57,196 bases of DNA from Rhizaria sp. SCN 62-66 (taxonomy: Eukaryota; Rhizaria, unplaced): NCBI GenBank assembly GCA_001724265.1, contig MEDY01000170.1, forward strand, positions 1-57,196, written 5' to 3'. A program made the position numbers and the translations under genes. A model generated the notes under the pieces. The model searched no databases and was not told where the DNA came from. It saw only the letters and a list, made by a program, of their open reading frames with translations. Shown one piece after another: positions 43,201-53,092 of the stretch (positions are counted from its first letter, which is position 1; every line of letters starts with the position of its first letter).

Positions 43201-45945
43201 CCCGCGCGGCCGCTGGTGGCGTGGCGCGGCGCGCTGCTGTCTCCCTTCGCGCCCTCGTTCCCACTCGCGCTGCACCAGGTCGCCGGCCCCGCGCTCGTGC
43301 CCGAGGCGCTGCTGTCGCCGCTGCTGCCCGCGGGCGCGCCGCAGCGCCTGCTGCCGCCCGGCGCCGTCGAACTCAGCGGCGTGCTGCCGCTGGCCAAGGT
43401 CGAACGCTTCCTGCTCGACCTCAAGGAGTGCCGGTCGCGGCGCGCGATGGCGGCCTTCGACGTGGTTCCGCTGGCGCCCGACGGCAGCTACGGACTGGCG
43501 GCGCTGTCCGCGGCCGAGTTGGCACACGTCGCCGTCGTCTGCGAGCACTTCAACCGCGAGCAGGTCGCCGGCGTCGTCGACCTGCAGGCCAGCTCGGGCG
43601 TGCTGATCTACATCCTCCCCGCGCGGCCCGCGCCCGGCGTCGCGGAGACGCTCTACCGCGCGCGCGCGGCCGCCATCGACGCCAACGACGCTGCGGACGG
43701 CGCGGGCGGTGCTGCGGAGGCCGCGGAGCCGGAGCCGCCGCTGGGCGCGGGCGCCTTTACGGCCTCGTTCGTCGCGCGCGGACTGCAGCTGCGGCGGCCG
43801 TGCCCCGACGACCCCCCGCCCTGCGGCGCAGCCCCGCTGCCGCCGCTGCCCGCCGGCGCCTCCCCGGCTGCACCCCCCGCCCCCGCTACTATGGCGGGGG
43901 CGGGGGCGGACGCGCCCTTGTGGACCGCGCCCGCGGGCGTGACGGGCGCGCGCGCACTGGCGGCCGCGGGGCTGGGCCACGGGCTCTGGGCCGTGGCCGT
44001 GCTACGCGACCGCGCCGCGCGCGACCTCATCTGGGGCGCCAACACCGCTGGCAGCGCGGGTCACTCCGGCGCGCAGCCCGCGTGGGAGCGGTGGCTGGAG
44101 GGCAACGTGCCGGTGCATGAGGCCGCGGTGGCGGCGCTGGCGGACCCGCCGCTGCCTGCACTCGCCGCCGTCGCCGCTGAGGCCGAGACCAAGGCCCGTG
44201 CGCTGAACTCCGGCCTCCCGCAGCAGCAGCAGCAGAAGCCGGGCGTGACGTTCGCCGCCGGGCCCGCCGGGGATCCGCGCCGCCGCGGCAAGCCCACCGC
44301 CGCCTCCGCCGAGCCCGCATCGAGCGCTGCCGCTGCTGCTGCGCCTGCACGGGCTCCGGTCGCTGTCGCGGCCCCAGCGGCTGCTGCAGCGGCTGCTACA
44401 GCGCCGGTGGCTGTGGCGGCGCCTGCACTGCCAGGCTTTGCGCAAGCGCTGGCGCAGGTGCTGCCGACCGCCTTCGGCTCCGCTGCCGCTCCTGCTGCGG
44501 CCCCCGTCCCTGCCCCTGCCCCTGCTTGTGCTGTGCCTGCCGCCCCTGCTCCCGTCAAGAGCGCGGGCGTCTCGGTCGCGAGCGCGATCGCGAGCGCCAA
44601 CGCGAGCTTCGCCTCCGCCTTCGGTCCCATCGCCATGGCCGCCCCTGCCCCTGCCGCTGCCACTGCGCCCCCGTCTGTCGCCAGCGCCGCGACCGCAGCG
44701 CCCGCGCCCTCAGCGGCTGCAAGCACCGCGCCGAGCACGAGCGCAAGCGAACATGTGAATGTGAATGTGAATTCTGGTGCGCCTGCGGGTCCTGCCACTG
44801 TCTCCGGCCCTATAACAACTGGCTCTAGCCAGCAGCTCGGCCCCGGCGCCGCCGCCTCTCCCGCGCCGCCCTACGGCGCCGCCGCCGCGTCCCCTTACAC
44901 CAGCGGTGCGCCGCCTTATAGCAACAACAGCGCGCCGCCCTACGGCAGCAGCGCCGCGCCCCTCTACGGCGCCAGCAGCAACAACAGCAGCTTCGGCGGT
45001 GCGCCGCCCTACGGCGCGAGCTCGTCCCCCTATGGCGCCACCGCCGGCGCCGGCGCCCGTCCGTACGGCGCCGGCGGCGGTGCGCCCTCCTACGGCAGCA
45101 GCGGCCCCCCGTACCGCGCCAGCGCCCCGCCCTACGGCGCTAGCAGCCCGCCGTACGCGAGCGCAGGCAGCGCGCCCCCCTACGGCGCTGCGCCCGGCTA
45201 CCGCGGGCCGCCCTACGGCAACGCATCGCCCCCGCAGCAGCAGCAGGCGTACGGCAGCGCTTCAGGCCATGGCAGCGCTCCAGGCTACGCCGTCTCCGCA
45301 CCCGGCTACAGTGCGCCCGGCTACGCCAGCTCTGCGCCCGGATATGCGCCCGGCTACGGCGGCGGCGCCCCGGGCCACGGCAGCGGCGCCCCGCCGGGCT
45401 ACGGAGCCGCTGCGCCCGGCTATAGCGCCGCCGCGCCCGGCTACAGTCAGGGTCAGGGCGGCCCCAGCTACAGTCAGAGTGGCCCCAGCTACGGCCAAGG
45501 CCAGGGTGGGCCGGGCTACGGCGGCGCGCCCGCGGGCTACGGCGGCGCGCCCGGCGGCTACCGTGATGCGGGCCCTGCTCCTGCCGGCTATAGCGGCGGC
45601 GGCGGCGGTGGCTACAGCGGCAGCAGCTACGCGCCCGCGCCCGCGCCCGCGCAGTCCCAGCAGCCGCGCTACAAGCAGCCTCATCAGCAGCATCCTCATC
45701 AGCAGCAGCAGCCGCAGCACTACGGCGGCGGCCGCCCCCCGTACCCGCCGCAGTCGCACCCGCCGCACCACCACCACCAGCACCAACAGCAGCGGGGCCC
45801 TCAAGGCGGCTCTGGTGGCTACGGTGCTGGCTCTGACCCTGCTGGCGGTGGCGGCGGCGGCGGCGGCGGGGCGAAGGGCGGCGTGCACCCGTCGCGCATG
45901 GGGCAGGTCGGCCGCGGCGATGCTAAGCCGCGCTTCAGGGATTGA
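40285..45945 (+). CDS. PHF3/DIDO/Bye1-type protein: PHD, TFIIS central domain, SPOC, prion-like tail
   Basis: Proteins of this type ride on RNA polymerase II: the TFIIS-like domain binds the polymerase, SPOC reads the phosphorylated CTD and PHD reads histone H3. The single exon codes 1,886 residues and ends in TGA. The N-terminal PHD finger (about 13-66) has the full Cys4-His-Cys3 set (YCVCE, IQCELCQNWYHGECC, FICGLC). A Ser/Asp and Lys/Ser region follows. A TFIIS_M-like domain is split by low complexity: RARLRAMLGDALAFLG (about 398), then DRYRARVRTLLTAL (about 537) to RRALAAAHAEAMRDRL (about 656). SPOC lies at about 976-1115 (LVAWRGALLSP, LPLAKVERFLLDLKEC, SSGVLIYILPARP). The tail (about 1520-1886) has many PPYG and APGY repeats, like FUS/EWS low-complexity domains. 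The domain order supports the family; the specific orthologue cannot be fixed. Confidence 0.9.
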   Translation: MADMNPDTDPTKYCVCELTTAAANALARRELEMIQCELCQNWYHGECCGFTIADIALDENFICGLCTGAGIKPPLPRAPLLLLQKRRAAPAAGAKNSGVLSDSDVEVVSASRVPSKPKPPKSSSKSSPKSSSKSSAKTAVIVSDIELSDADDDAAGDGAGAVFVPGAASAVSGRSGRRIKPSQRAAELETLFSAARKGRGKHRRQQLRATASDSGSSSSSSSSDSDSSSNSSSSSNSSSDSSSDSSDGSDVETTGVVRPPRIAGGVAHVSLLDDSDGDGDKEAAAVSAAKKSKSGTKGGNGKASKGSKSEHKRSHDKGDFDSESDSDGVELVFTAGSTSSDFATPHKNGLSGSSAKSKSKDAAASAQSQVNPRKRLAPARPSAAGSSSSISGGGSDGAVPAALRARLRAMLGDALAFLGPADRDHDYWQQQGQQTNSATATATAAVSGGGVLTLAQCAGTLATAIDAAVFADAVSPPQLAAQLAASPASPSHSLSGGAAGAVGKSPPGVVFVGLAPAPAPAASVSASMAGGGEESVADRYRARVRTLLTALQARDAGHLRAPLRVGLLRRQGAIPADSPLLALSSGSSSSGGSSSASASASASADSDKNEDTAADEFEVLELEVAAFCRLDEVGLMAPAARRALAAAHAEAMRDRLRGQDDDGDDDGGAGKGKGKKGRAGAESTADGGDGGGGRESGDEATGDSSAHDDDNDGDEKGGGAGHNNGDENSAAAASSSSPKPASTRLHSPKPAASASGSGFATSAGAGGAAVSAFVPPAVSAAAAASGNSNRDHFLRDDDDDVDLDFFNDGDEDDGGSRSHRSKRGGKSARARPLAVAYNEKLEKEREQELAHQQQQQKKKAHAQAQMQAQAPGDGADSDDEAVAAAARGRQLLAGALPASAAAAAAASASALSAGARAAATMLAQVSSPAELSATAAAAAALLAAATGDPAAAVVPPARALRLALSTGTPLPSPARPLVAWRGALLSPFAPSFPLALHQVAGPALVPEALLSPLLPAGAPQRLLPPGAVELSGVLPLAKVERFLLDLKECRSRRAMAAFDVVPLAPDGSYGLAALSAAELAHVAVVCEHFNREQVAGVVDLQASSGVLIYILPARPAPGVAETLYRARAAAIDANDAADGAGGAAEAAEPEPPLGAGAFTASFVARGLQLRRPCPDDPPPCGAAPLPPLPAGASPAAPPAPATMAGAGADAPLWTAPAGVTGARALAAAGLGHGLWAVAVLRDRAARDLIWGANTAGSAGHSGAQPAWERWLEGNVPVHEAAVAALADPPLPALAAVAAEAETKARALNSGLPQQQQQKPGVTFAAGPAGDPRRRGKPTAASAEPASSAAAAAAPARAPVAVAAPAAAAAAATAPVAVAAPALPGFAQALAQVLPTAFGSAAAPAAAPVPAPAPACAVPAAPAPVKSAGVSVASAIASANASFASAFGPIAMAAPAPAAATAPPSVASAATAAPAPSAAASTAPSTSASEHVNVNVNSGAPAGPATVSGPITTGSSQQLGPGAAASPAPPYGAAAASPYTSGAPPYSNNSAPPYGSSAAPLYGASSNNSSFGGAPPYGASSSPYGATAGAGARPYGAGGGAPSYGSSGPPYRASAPPYGASSPPYASAGSAPPYGAAPGYRGPPYGNASPPQQQQAYGSASGHGSAPGYAVSAPGYSAPGYASSAPGYAPGYGGGAPGHGSGAPPGYGAAAPGYSAAAPGYSQGQGGPSYSQSGPSYGQGQGGPGYGGAPAGYGGAPGGYRDAGPAPAGYSGGGGGGYSGSSYAPAPAPAQSQQPRYKQPHQQHPHQQQQPQHYGGGRPPYPPQSHPPHHHHQHQQQRGPQGGSGGYGAGSDPAGGGGGGGGGAKGGVHPSRMGQVGRGDAKPRFRD
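44850..45640 (+). repeat. Tyr/Gly/Pro-rich repeat tract (PPYG and APGY units)
   Basis: More than 25 degenerate units of PPYG, APGY or GPSYG code for the tail of the PHF3-like protein. Tyr is spaced about every 6-12 residues, as in FET-family prion-like domains. Codon use varies between units, so selection on the protein rather than recent DNA slippage seems to maintain it. Confidence 0.8.
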
Positions 45946-46376
45946 GCGCCGTGCGCGCGCCGTGCAAAGGGGTTATCACGACTTTTAGCCCAAGATATGT
46001 GATAGTAAAATTGTGTATACTCCTGTCTGAATTTGATACTTCTCATATCTGTCGTGTATTATACTGTGTTATGTTGTATTTATGCATTTCTCTTTTAGTT
46101 TCTTTGCTTTTTCAGTGATGTTGTACGAACTCAATCACATATTTATTCAATGCGCTTATCTTCTTGATGAGCAAGCTCTTCATGTGTGCGAATTTGCTTC
46201 GCTTTAGCGTTAACGCTAATGTGGGTGCGATTAAGCACACTGTGTTTAGCATCGCAACCTGCTTGTCCAACACTCATTAGCAATCCTCAGTCAAGTCTTT
46301 TGTGTTGTGCTGTACATGATGTGATATGATATCTTGCTCTCCGATGACGACCGACTTAAGCGCGACTCCTCGCGCC
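45946..46376. other. AT-rich convergent spacer
   Basis: This 431-bp spacer holds the 3' ends of the PHF3-like gene (plus) and the small secreted-protein gene (minus). TTTATT at 46142-46147 is AATAAA on the minus strand, 230 bp past that gene's stop. No gene or RNA is seen. Confidence 0.5.
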
Positions 46377-46868
46377 TCACTGCATCTGGCGGCGCTTGAG
46401 GCAGTGCCCGATGCAGTCGTAGCACTTGATCTTTGCCCAGAAGCCCATGTCCCGGTCCTTGGGCTTGCACTCGCCCTTGCACTCGACGGCGCGGCACGAC
46501 TTGTCGTCGCCTTCCGCATCCGTTTGCGCGTCGCGCACCGCGCCCGCGCGCGGGACCGCGGGGACGGCGTCGGGGTTGCGCGCCGACAGAGAGCCAGGAT
46601 CAAAGTCAGGACTCGAGGCGGAGGCCGCGTTGTGGGCCTCGTGAGCCCCGTGCTCGCGGTCGGGAGAGGCCGAGAGCGAGGCGGCGGCAGCGGCGGCGGC
46701 GGCAGCGTTTTCGGAGCAGGGCGAGCACGGCGCTGATGCGTACTGGTCCATGACCTCGAGCGAGTTGGCGTCCCACGCCGCGGCGCCGCACGGGGCCAGC
46801 GCGAGCGCGAGAGTGGCCGCGGCGGCCGCGAGCAACAGCGCGCGGGGCAAGCGGGGCAAGAGCAGCAT
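46377..46868 (-). CDS. Small secreted cysteine-rich protein, unknown function
   Basis: The 163-residue protein starts at ATG 46866-46868 and ends in TGA. A signal peptide covers about 1-31 (LLLAAAAATLALALAPCGA). The mature part has CSPC near residue 50, an Ala/Ser/Asp-rich linker, and a C-terminal Cys cluster with the patterns CxxxxCxxxC (CRAVECKGEC) and CxxCxxxC (CYDCIGHC), eight Cys in all, enough for four disulfides. The tail is basic. The spacing does not match a family I can name. The ATG is preceded by TTTTCAG, so a 5' UTR intron may end there. It converges on the PHF3-like gene. The signal peptide is clear; the function is unknown. Confidence 0.75.
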   Translation of the reverse strand: MLLLPRLPRALLLAAAAATLALALAPCGAAAWDANSLEVMDQYASAPCSPCSENAAAAAAAAASLSASPDREHGAHEAHNAASASSPDFDPGSLSARNPDAVPAVPRAGAVRDAQTDAEGDDKSCRAVECKGECKPKDRDMGFWAKIKCYDCIGHCLKRRQMQ

Positions 46869-47387
46869 CAAAGCTGAAAACTTGATGTAGATACAGAGGG
46901 GAAATGAATGAGGCGAAGGGACTTAAAAAGGAATTATATAGTTTACGCGTTGGAAGCGTGTCTAAATAGTTATACAAACTTAAAGTTTGAGTTATCACAC
47001 TGAAAAACATGTTTTGTTTCGTCTTGTCGTCACTTGAAAACTTATGCTTCCTTTTCGTCATGTTTTTAACTCGTTCTCCAAGCCAGAAGCACATTCTTGG
47101 CATCAGCATCAAAAATAAAACAATACATAACAGTCATAATGAATCATTATTCCTATAGCCATATCTCTTTGTCAATGCAATAGAACCTAACATACGCTCT
47201 CCAAATGTAACATGTCACTTGACAGCATCACTTGTGGTGGCGAAGGTGACAACGAACAAAAAGCGAAATAGAAAGCGACAAAAACAAATCAGAATACTTT
47301 ATTATAGCAGTAAAAAGAGAAAATACAACTTAGTAGAGACAATACGCATGGTTTTGGTTTCGCAACGCACAGCAGCAGCAGTGTGCC
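46869..47387. other. AT-rich spacer upstream of the secreted-protein gene
   Basis: This 519-bp spacer lies between two minus-strand genes. It contains the 3' end of the U2B''/U1A gene, with AATAAA on the minus strand at 47298-47303, and the promoter side of the secreted-protein gene. No gene is seen. Confidence 0.5.
47298..47303 (-). terminator. SNRPB2: Candidate polyadenylation signal AATAAA for the U2B''/U1A-type gene
   Basis: TTTATT on the plus strand reads AATAAA on the minus strand, 85 bp past the gene's TAA. The distance supports 47388 as the true end of the gene. Confidence 0.55.
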
Positions 47388-48101
47388 TTACCGCGCGTAG
47401 GAGAGCTTGAGCGTGTGCTCGGGGGTGAGCTTGTAGCCCTGGAGCCCGTTGAGCGCCGTGGTCGCGTTCTCGGCCGTGTCGAACTCGACAAACGCAACGC
47501 CGGGCCGTGCGGCGTCCATGCGGACCTGCGCGAAGCCCGCGGCGTTGGCGAAGAAGCGCTCGAGCATGTGGCTGGTGAGCTGCGCGGGAATGCGCTCAGC
47601 GAAGAGCACCTTGTTCGGGGGCGCCTCGACCTCGTCCTCTTCTTCCTCCTCCTCCTCCTGCGCGCCCGGCGCAGCGCCCGCGGCGCGCGCGGACTTGACT
47701 GAGGCGGGGCCCAGCGCGTCGGGCGCGGCGCGCTTGAGGCTGGCGCCGCCCGCGCGCGCGGAGCCGGCGGTGGAGCCCGCTGCGGCGGCGAGCTGAGCGG
47801 GGGTGGGCGCGACGTAGGTCCCGTCGGCCTTGGCGATGAGGTGCGACTTGGTGCGCGCAAACTGCAGCTTGAGCGGCTTGCCGTAGAAGGGCGCGCCGTT
47901 GTAGAGCTGAACGGCCTTGGTGGCGGCGGCGATGTCGTCGAACACGATCCAAGCCTGGCCACGGAACTTCTGCGTCTTGCGAGCGTTGATGTCCAGGATG
48001 GCGCCGCAGGAGGAGAAGAGGCTATAGAGCGTGCGCCGCAGCTCGTCCAGCTTGATCTTGTCGTCCAGGTTCTGGACGTAAATTGTCTGGTTGGAAGACA
48101 T
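47388..48101 (-). CDS. SNRPB2: U2B''/U1A-type snRNP protein with two RRMs
   Basis: U2B'' and U1A bind stem-loops of U2 or U1 snRNA in the spliceosome. The intronless gene codes 237 residues (human U2B'' 225) and ends in TAA. RRM1 (about 4-90) has RNP2 IYVQNL (7-12) and RNP1 RGQAWIVF (47-54), and the family phrase LFSSCGAILDINARKTQKFR. A linker with an acidic Glu run follows. RRM2 (about 163-237) has KVLFAERIPAQL, then GVAFVEFDTAENATTAL and ends HTLKLSYAR, as the family does. Many protists have a single protein serving both U1 and U2 snRNPs, so U1A versus U2B'' cannot be decided from sequence alone. The gene is divergent from CorA. The stop overlaps GTAAGG, but the family also ends here. Confidence 0.93.
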   Translation of the reverse strand: MSSNQTIYVQNLDDKIKLDELRRTLYSLFSSCGAILDINARKTQKFRGQAWIVFDDIAAATKAVQLYNGAPFYGKPLKLQFARTKSHLIAKADGTYVAPTPAQLAAAAGSTAGSARAGGASLKRAAPDALGPASVKSARAAGAAPGAQEEEEEEEDEVEAPPNKVLFAERIPAQLTSHMLERFFANAAGFAQVRMDAARPGVAFVEFDTAENATTALNGLQGYKLTPEHTLKLSYAR

Positions 48102-48824
48102 CTGTGTGTGTGGAAGACTGGGGAGCTGCGTTAGCTGTTAGCTGTTAGAAGCTGTTGTCTGTTGCTGCTGCCGTCTCGATAGGAGCGGGGGAAGAGCCGG
48201 CGGCTGGGTGCGCGACCGGGGCCGGGCAGAACTGAAGAAAACCCGCGTTAGACAACGCTGGGACGGAGGAAGCAGGAAGAAAGGTCAATGACCTGGGGCT
48301 GGTGGGCGACGGAAAGACTGAGCAGGAACAAGAGCGCGAGAGCCGGTAGAAAGGTGAGTTGAGAGTTGTGGTTCTGAAGCATCGACAAGGATTGACGGTT
48401 GCGAAATAAAGGGGACAAAAGAAAATATAAGGAAATATCCTTACAACGTGCGTAGACAACGATCTTTCACGTCAGTTTCTGGGAATTCAAACTCAAGATA
48501 TTCGACGCAACCCCCCTCGCCGACCTACCGGAGTTCCGAAAAAAAGGGACCTGTGTTGAGTCGTCAAATCACACAATTTCTGCTTCATCCCGAACCTCAC
48601 ATGATTCGTTGTTGCTTTTTTGGTTGTGTCTCTGTGACTTTATATTGAGTAAATTTTGTGTTCTCTTTATTATTCACTCACCAGTTCCTGCCGAACCCGT
48701 TGCCCCGATCCAGAACTGGCAGATCACACGCACTCAAATCGACGAGCGCTAGGACTAACACCAGCGCTGCCCGTCAGCCCAAGTCTGTCAGCAGCGAGTC
48801 CAGTTGCCATCCCCTTATCTGCCG
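48102..48824. promoter_or_regulatory. Divergent spacer between U2B''/U1A and CorA-type genes
   Basis: This 723-bp spacer carries both promoters. The half next to U2B'' is purine-rich on the plus strand and so pyrimidine-rich on that gene's coding strand, like other leaders here. The half next to the transporter is also C/T-rich before the ATG at 48825. No TATA box or other gene can be assigned. Confidence 0.45.
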
Positions 48825-51800
48825 ATGTCATCCGTGCGCAGCCCCGGTGAGATCCACCTCTCTTCGCTGCCCCCACGCGGCGGCGGCAGCACTGCCGGCG
48901 GTGGCAGCAACATCGGCGCCGCGTCGCCGTCCCGCCCCACGCGCTCCCATGCCCCGCACTCGCCGCCGCTGGCCCCCGACGCGTCTGCCTCCGCCTCGGC
49001 GTCGTCGCCGCGTGCACATGGCAGCCTGCCGTGGCGCCGGCTGTCCTCCTGCCCCGGCAACGCCATCCTCCGCATCTACGAGTCCTACCGCGCCCCGGCG
49101 AACCCGCTCTCTGCGAACCCGCTCTCCGACGCCGCGGCCCGCGCGCCCGCGTTCCGCACGCTGTCGGGCCTGGAGGAGCTGATCGACCTGTACGAGCACT
49201 CGACGCCACACGGCCCCGCGGGCGACGCTGTCGTGTGGCTCGACGTCGAGCTCCAGGACCCGGTGGCCAAGGGCTTCCGCTGCTGCCGCGGCGCGCTCGA
49301 CGCCATGCTCGCCACGCGCCGCACCTGGGCACAGCAGCAGAAGGCCACGCAGGCGCGGCTGCGCGCCTCGGCGCGCGCGCTGCGGCGGGCGCTGGGCGAC
49401 GCGCGCGCCGCCGCCGACGCGCTGCGGGGCGCGGCCGACGCTGCGCGCGCGGCGGCGGGCCGGCCAGCGCTGACGCTGCGCGAGCTGGAGCCGGAGCCTG
49501 CGGGCGGGGGCTACGGCGACGGCGCGTCCAGTGACAGCGGCGGCGATGGGTCCGACTCTGATGAGGAGGGCTCTCACAGCGTCTCCCGCTCAGTCTCGGC
49601 TCTGGCCGCCAACAACAACAATTACAGCAACACCAATTTCAACAACGATAACCTCGAGGACATCGACGACGCTGACGTTATTGCTGCTGCCCAAAATGTC
49701 TCTCTCGCCGGCGGCGCGGCCCAGCGCTACAGCGCCCGCAGCGGCGGCGTCGGCGGCAGTGGCAGTGGCTTTCCCACTCCGTCTCTGCGACCGCAGCAGT
49801 CGATTCGCCCCCAGCTCTACAACAGCAGCTTTCGCAACGCCAATTACAACAACAACAACAACAACAACAACAACAGCACCAACAACGCGAAGACGCCCAA
49901 AAGCTCCGGTGCGTCGTCCGGCGGCCCCGGCGGCAACAGCGGCTGCTGCACGTCGCTGTTCGCAGCGCTGCGCAGCGAGTACTCAAGCGCGTTCGACAAC
50001 GTCCTGGTCGTCAACAACACCAACAGCCACGTCGTCACCTCGGGCGGCGCGCCCCCGCCCGCGGCCGCCGCGGAGCTCGCCGCCGACGTCGCCGCAGCCG
50101 TGGCCGCCGCGGCCGCAGCCGCAGCCGCCGCGGCCGCCGCAGCCGCGCCCGCGGGCTCCGCCTCTGCGGGCAACGGGCTGAGCGCGCCGGAGCTGGTGCG
50201 TGCGGCCACGCTCGCGCACTCGGCCGCGGCCACGCTCGCGCCGCAGCCGCTGGGCATGGGCTCGCTCTACTCGATGTTCCAGACCCTCATCAAGCCGCCC
50301 TCCGCGAACACTGCCAACGCCATCGCCAGCTCCAGCACCGGCAACGGCAGTAGCACGGGCGAGGCGGCGGCGGGCGCTGCTGCCGAGTGCGGCGAGTGCG
50401 CGGCCGAGGCCGCCGCGGAGGCTGAGGCGGCGTGCCCGCTGGCCCGCGGCCGCGCCGCCGTCGCGCGGCTGCTGCGGAGCCTCGCGCGCGCGCAGCAGGC
50501 CATGGCGGCCTCTGGCGGCCAGGGCGACGCCGGGGCCGCGGCGCAGGCGCGCGCGCTGCGGGCGCTGCGGCGGTGGCGCGTGCTCGCCGCGCGCTGGCCC
50601 CGGGGCTCGGTCGCCGCCGTGGAGGCGGAGGCCGTGGCCGCCGCCGAGGCCGTCGCGGGCGGCGGCAGTACGGTCGGCCGGGGCCACGCTCACGGTCACA
50701 GTCATGCGCACAGCGCGCACGGGCTCGGACAGGGCCGCCGCGCGTCGTCCGCGCGCGGCTACGGCAACCACGCTGCGCACCACAAGCAGCAGCTCGGCCG
50801 CGCCGGGCTCGAGCACGGCCAGCTGCGCCGCGGGCAACAGATTTTCAGCAACGCCGGCACCGGCGCTGCTGCGGCTCACAGTCACTACCAGCTGGGCGAC
50901 CGCGCCCGCTCCAACACCGCCACGGGCTCGGGCGCCGTGGGGAGCGCTCACGGCGGCGGCGGCCACAGCGGTGCGATGCGGTACCGTGTGAGCAGCGAGC
51001 ACGACGTGTTCGGCGGTGTGTGCAAGATGTTCAACGTGCACCCGCTGACGATCGAGGACATCTTGACTGTGAACGACCGCGAGAAGCTCGAGGTGTTCGA
51101 CACGTACTTGTTCCTCGTCGTGCGCGCGATGCCGCCCGAGCACGCGCGCGGCGAGGCCGGCTCCGACTCGAGCTCCTCGTCCTCCTCCGACGGCGACGAT
51201 GACGACAGCGACAGCGTGCTCAAGAGCAGCCGCAGCAAGCGCGGCGGCTCGTTCGCTGCGGCGGCGTCGTCCAGGCAGTCGCCGGCCCGCGCGCGCGCTA
51301 ACAACGCGTACAACTACAATGCGAACAACAATAGCAATTTCAACATGAACATGAACGTCAACAGTCGCGACTACGCGAACCGGCGTGCGGCGTCGATCGA
51401 GCTCGATCTCGACGTCGACGACGACGACGGCGGTGACAACAACAACGTCAACGTCAACAACGCCAATGACGACGACAACGCCGAGGACGAGGAGGAGGAG
51501 GAAGAAGAAGAGGAAGATATGGACGCACTCTACAAGCGCGGCATGTCCGCCGTCTTCGGCGACGTCGAGGCGCAAAAGCGCGCCAAGGCGAAGCGCCGCC
51601 GCCGCCGCCGCCGCGCGCGCCGCCGCGAGCGCCGGTGGATTGCCGCGGCGGCCGCGCGCGAGGCGCTTAAGAGCCGCGATGAGGACGCGGATGACGCCGA
51701 GACGCTGCGGCTGCGCGCGATCGTGGCGGCGCCGCTGGAGAGCACCGAAAGCGAGAGCGAGAGCAGCGACGGCGCTTACACCACCATCGAGGTCACCGAC

Positions 51801-53058
51801 AGCGACGAGGACGCCAACAACATCGCGAACGACGGCGAGTACGACGGCGACGGCAACTATGACGAGAATGTCTCCGATGTTGACGCTGACGGGCAGAGCA
51901 ACGAAGGCAGCGTGACCGACGATGAGAACGACTTCGCCGCTGGACTCAACGATGCCAGCCACGCCAGCCTCGGCCTCGGCCCCAGTTCGTCTCGCGCGCG
52001 CTTTTCGGCCGGCTCTGCCGCCGCTGCCGGTCTCGGCGCTGTCGCTAGTACTGTCGTTCGCGGCGGCAGCGGTGCTTCGCGGGCACGGGCGCCCGCTTCC
52101 ACTGCTGGAGCTGCACAGCCCGCGTCTGGCACGCTGCGGCGCCCCAGCCACGCGCGCAACAACAGCAACTACAACAACAACAGCGGCGTCGGCCTCTACA
52201 AGGCGGCGAGCGGCGACGCCTCGATGCGCGCGCGCTCCAACTCTGCTGCCGCTGGTGGCGGCGCGTTCACTGCTGAGGGCCGCGCGCGGCCGGCGCTGCG
52301 GCGCGTGCGTGTGCGCAAGATTGTCAAGCCGCCGCGCGTGCGCACGCAGGAAGACATGGACAGCGTGTGGACTACCGACGAGAGTACGCAATATGATCAA
52401 AATATCACCATACTTGTTTATAATGTTGAACGTTATCTCTCAAATTATCTTTAACTGTTTGTATCTTATTTTTATCGCATCACTAACCTAAATCATCCAT
52501 TTACCTGCTCCTGCATCTCTTTCTTCCTGCGCACCGCGTGTTACGACAGCGTCTCGGTCCACGCTGGACTTCTTCAGCGAGTCGATCCGTGTGCTGGTGC
52601 TGAACAACCTCGTCATCACGTTCCACGCGCACGGCCTCACGCCCGCCGTGCGCGCGATCCAGCGCCGCCTCAACCAGCAGCTCGAGACTCAGTGGTCGCA
52701 GGTCAGCTCCAACATGGCGTACGTCTTTATAATGTCTCAATATATCAAATTTCAACCTATACTGCTCCTTTAGTATCTTCTCAACTTGTTTTCAACTTGT
52801 TCTCATTCTTTTTTATGTGTTTTGTTTCATGTTCCGTTCTACATCTTCACAGCCAGCACAAGCGCTACACGTTCCACCTCAAGGTGCAGGAGCAGCTCCG
52901 CACACAGCTGCTGCGCCGCTATCTGTCCAACCACGCGCCCACGCCGCAGACTTCCACCGTGGGCGGCAAGCCTGGCCACGGCGCCCGCGCCGGCTTCGGT
53001 GCGGGCGCTGGCGTCGCCCACCACCACAGCGCCCGCAGCGCGCACGGCCACGGCCACC

Positions 53059-53092
<34 letters not shown>

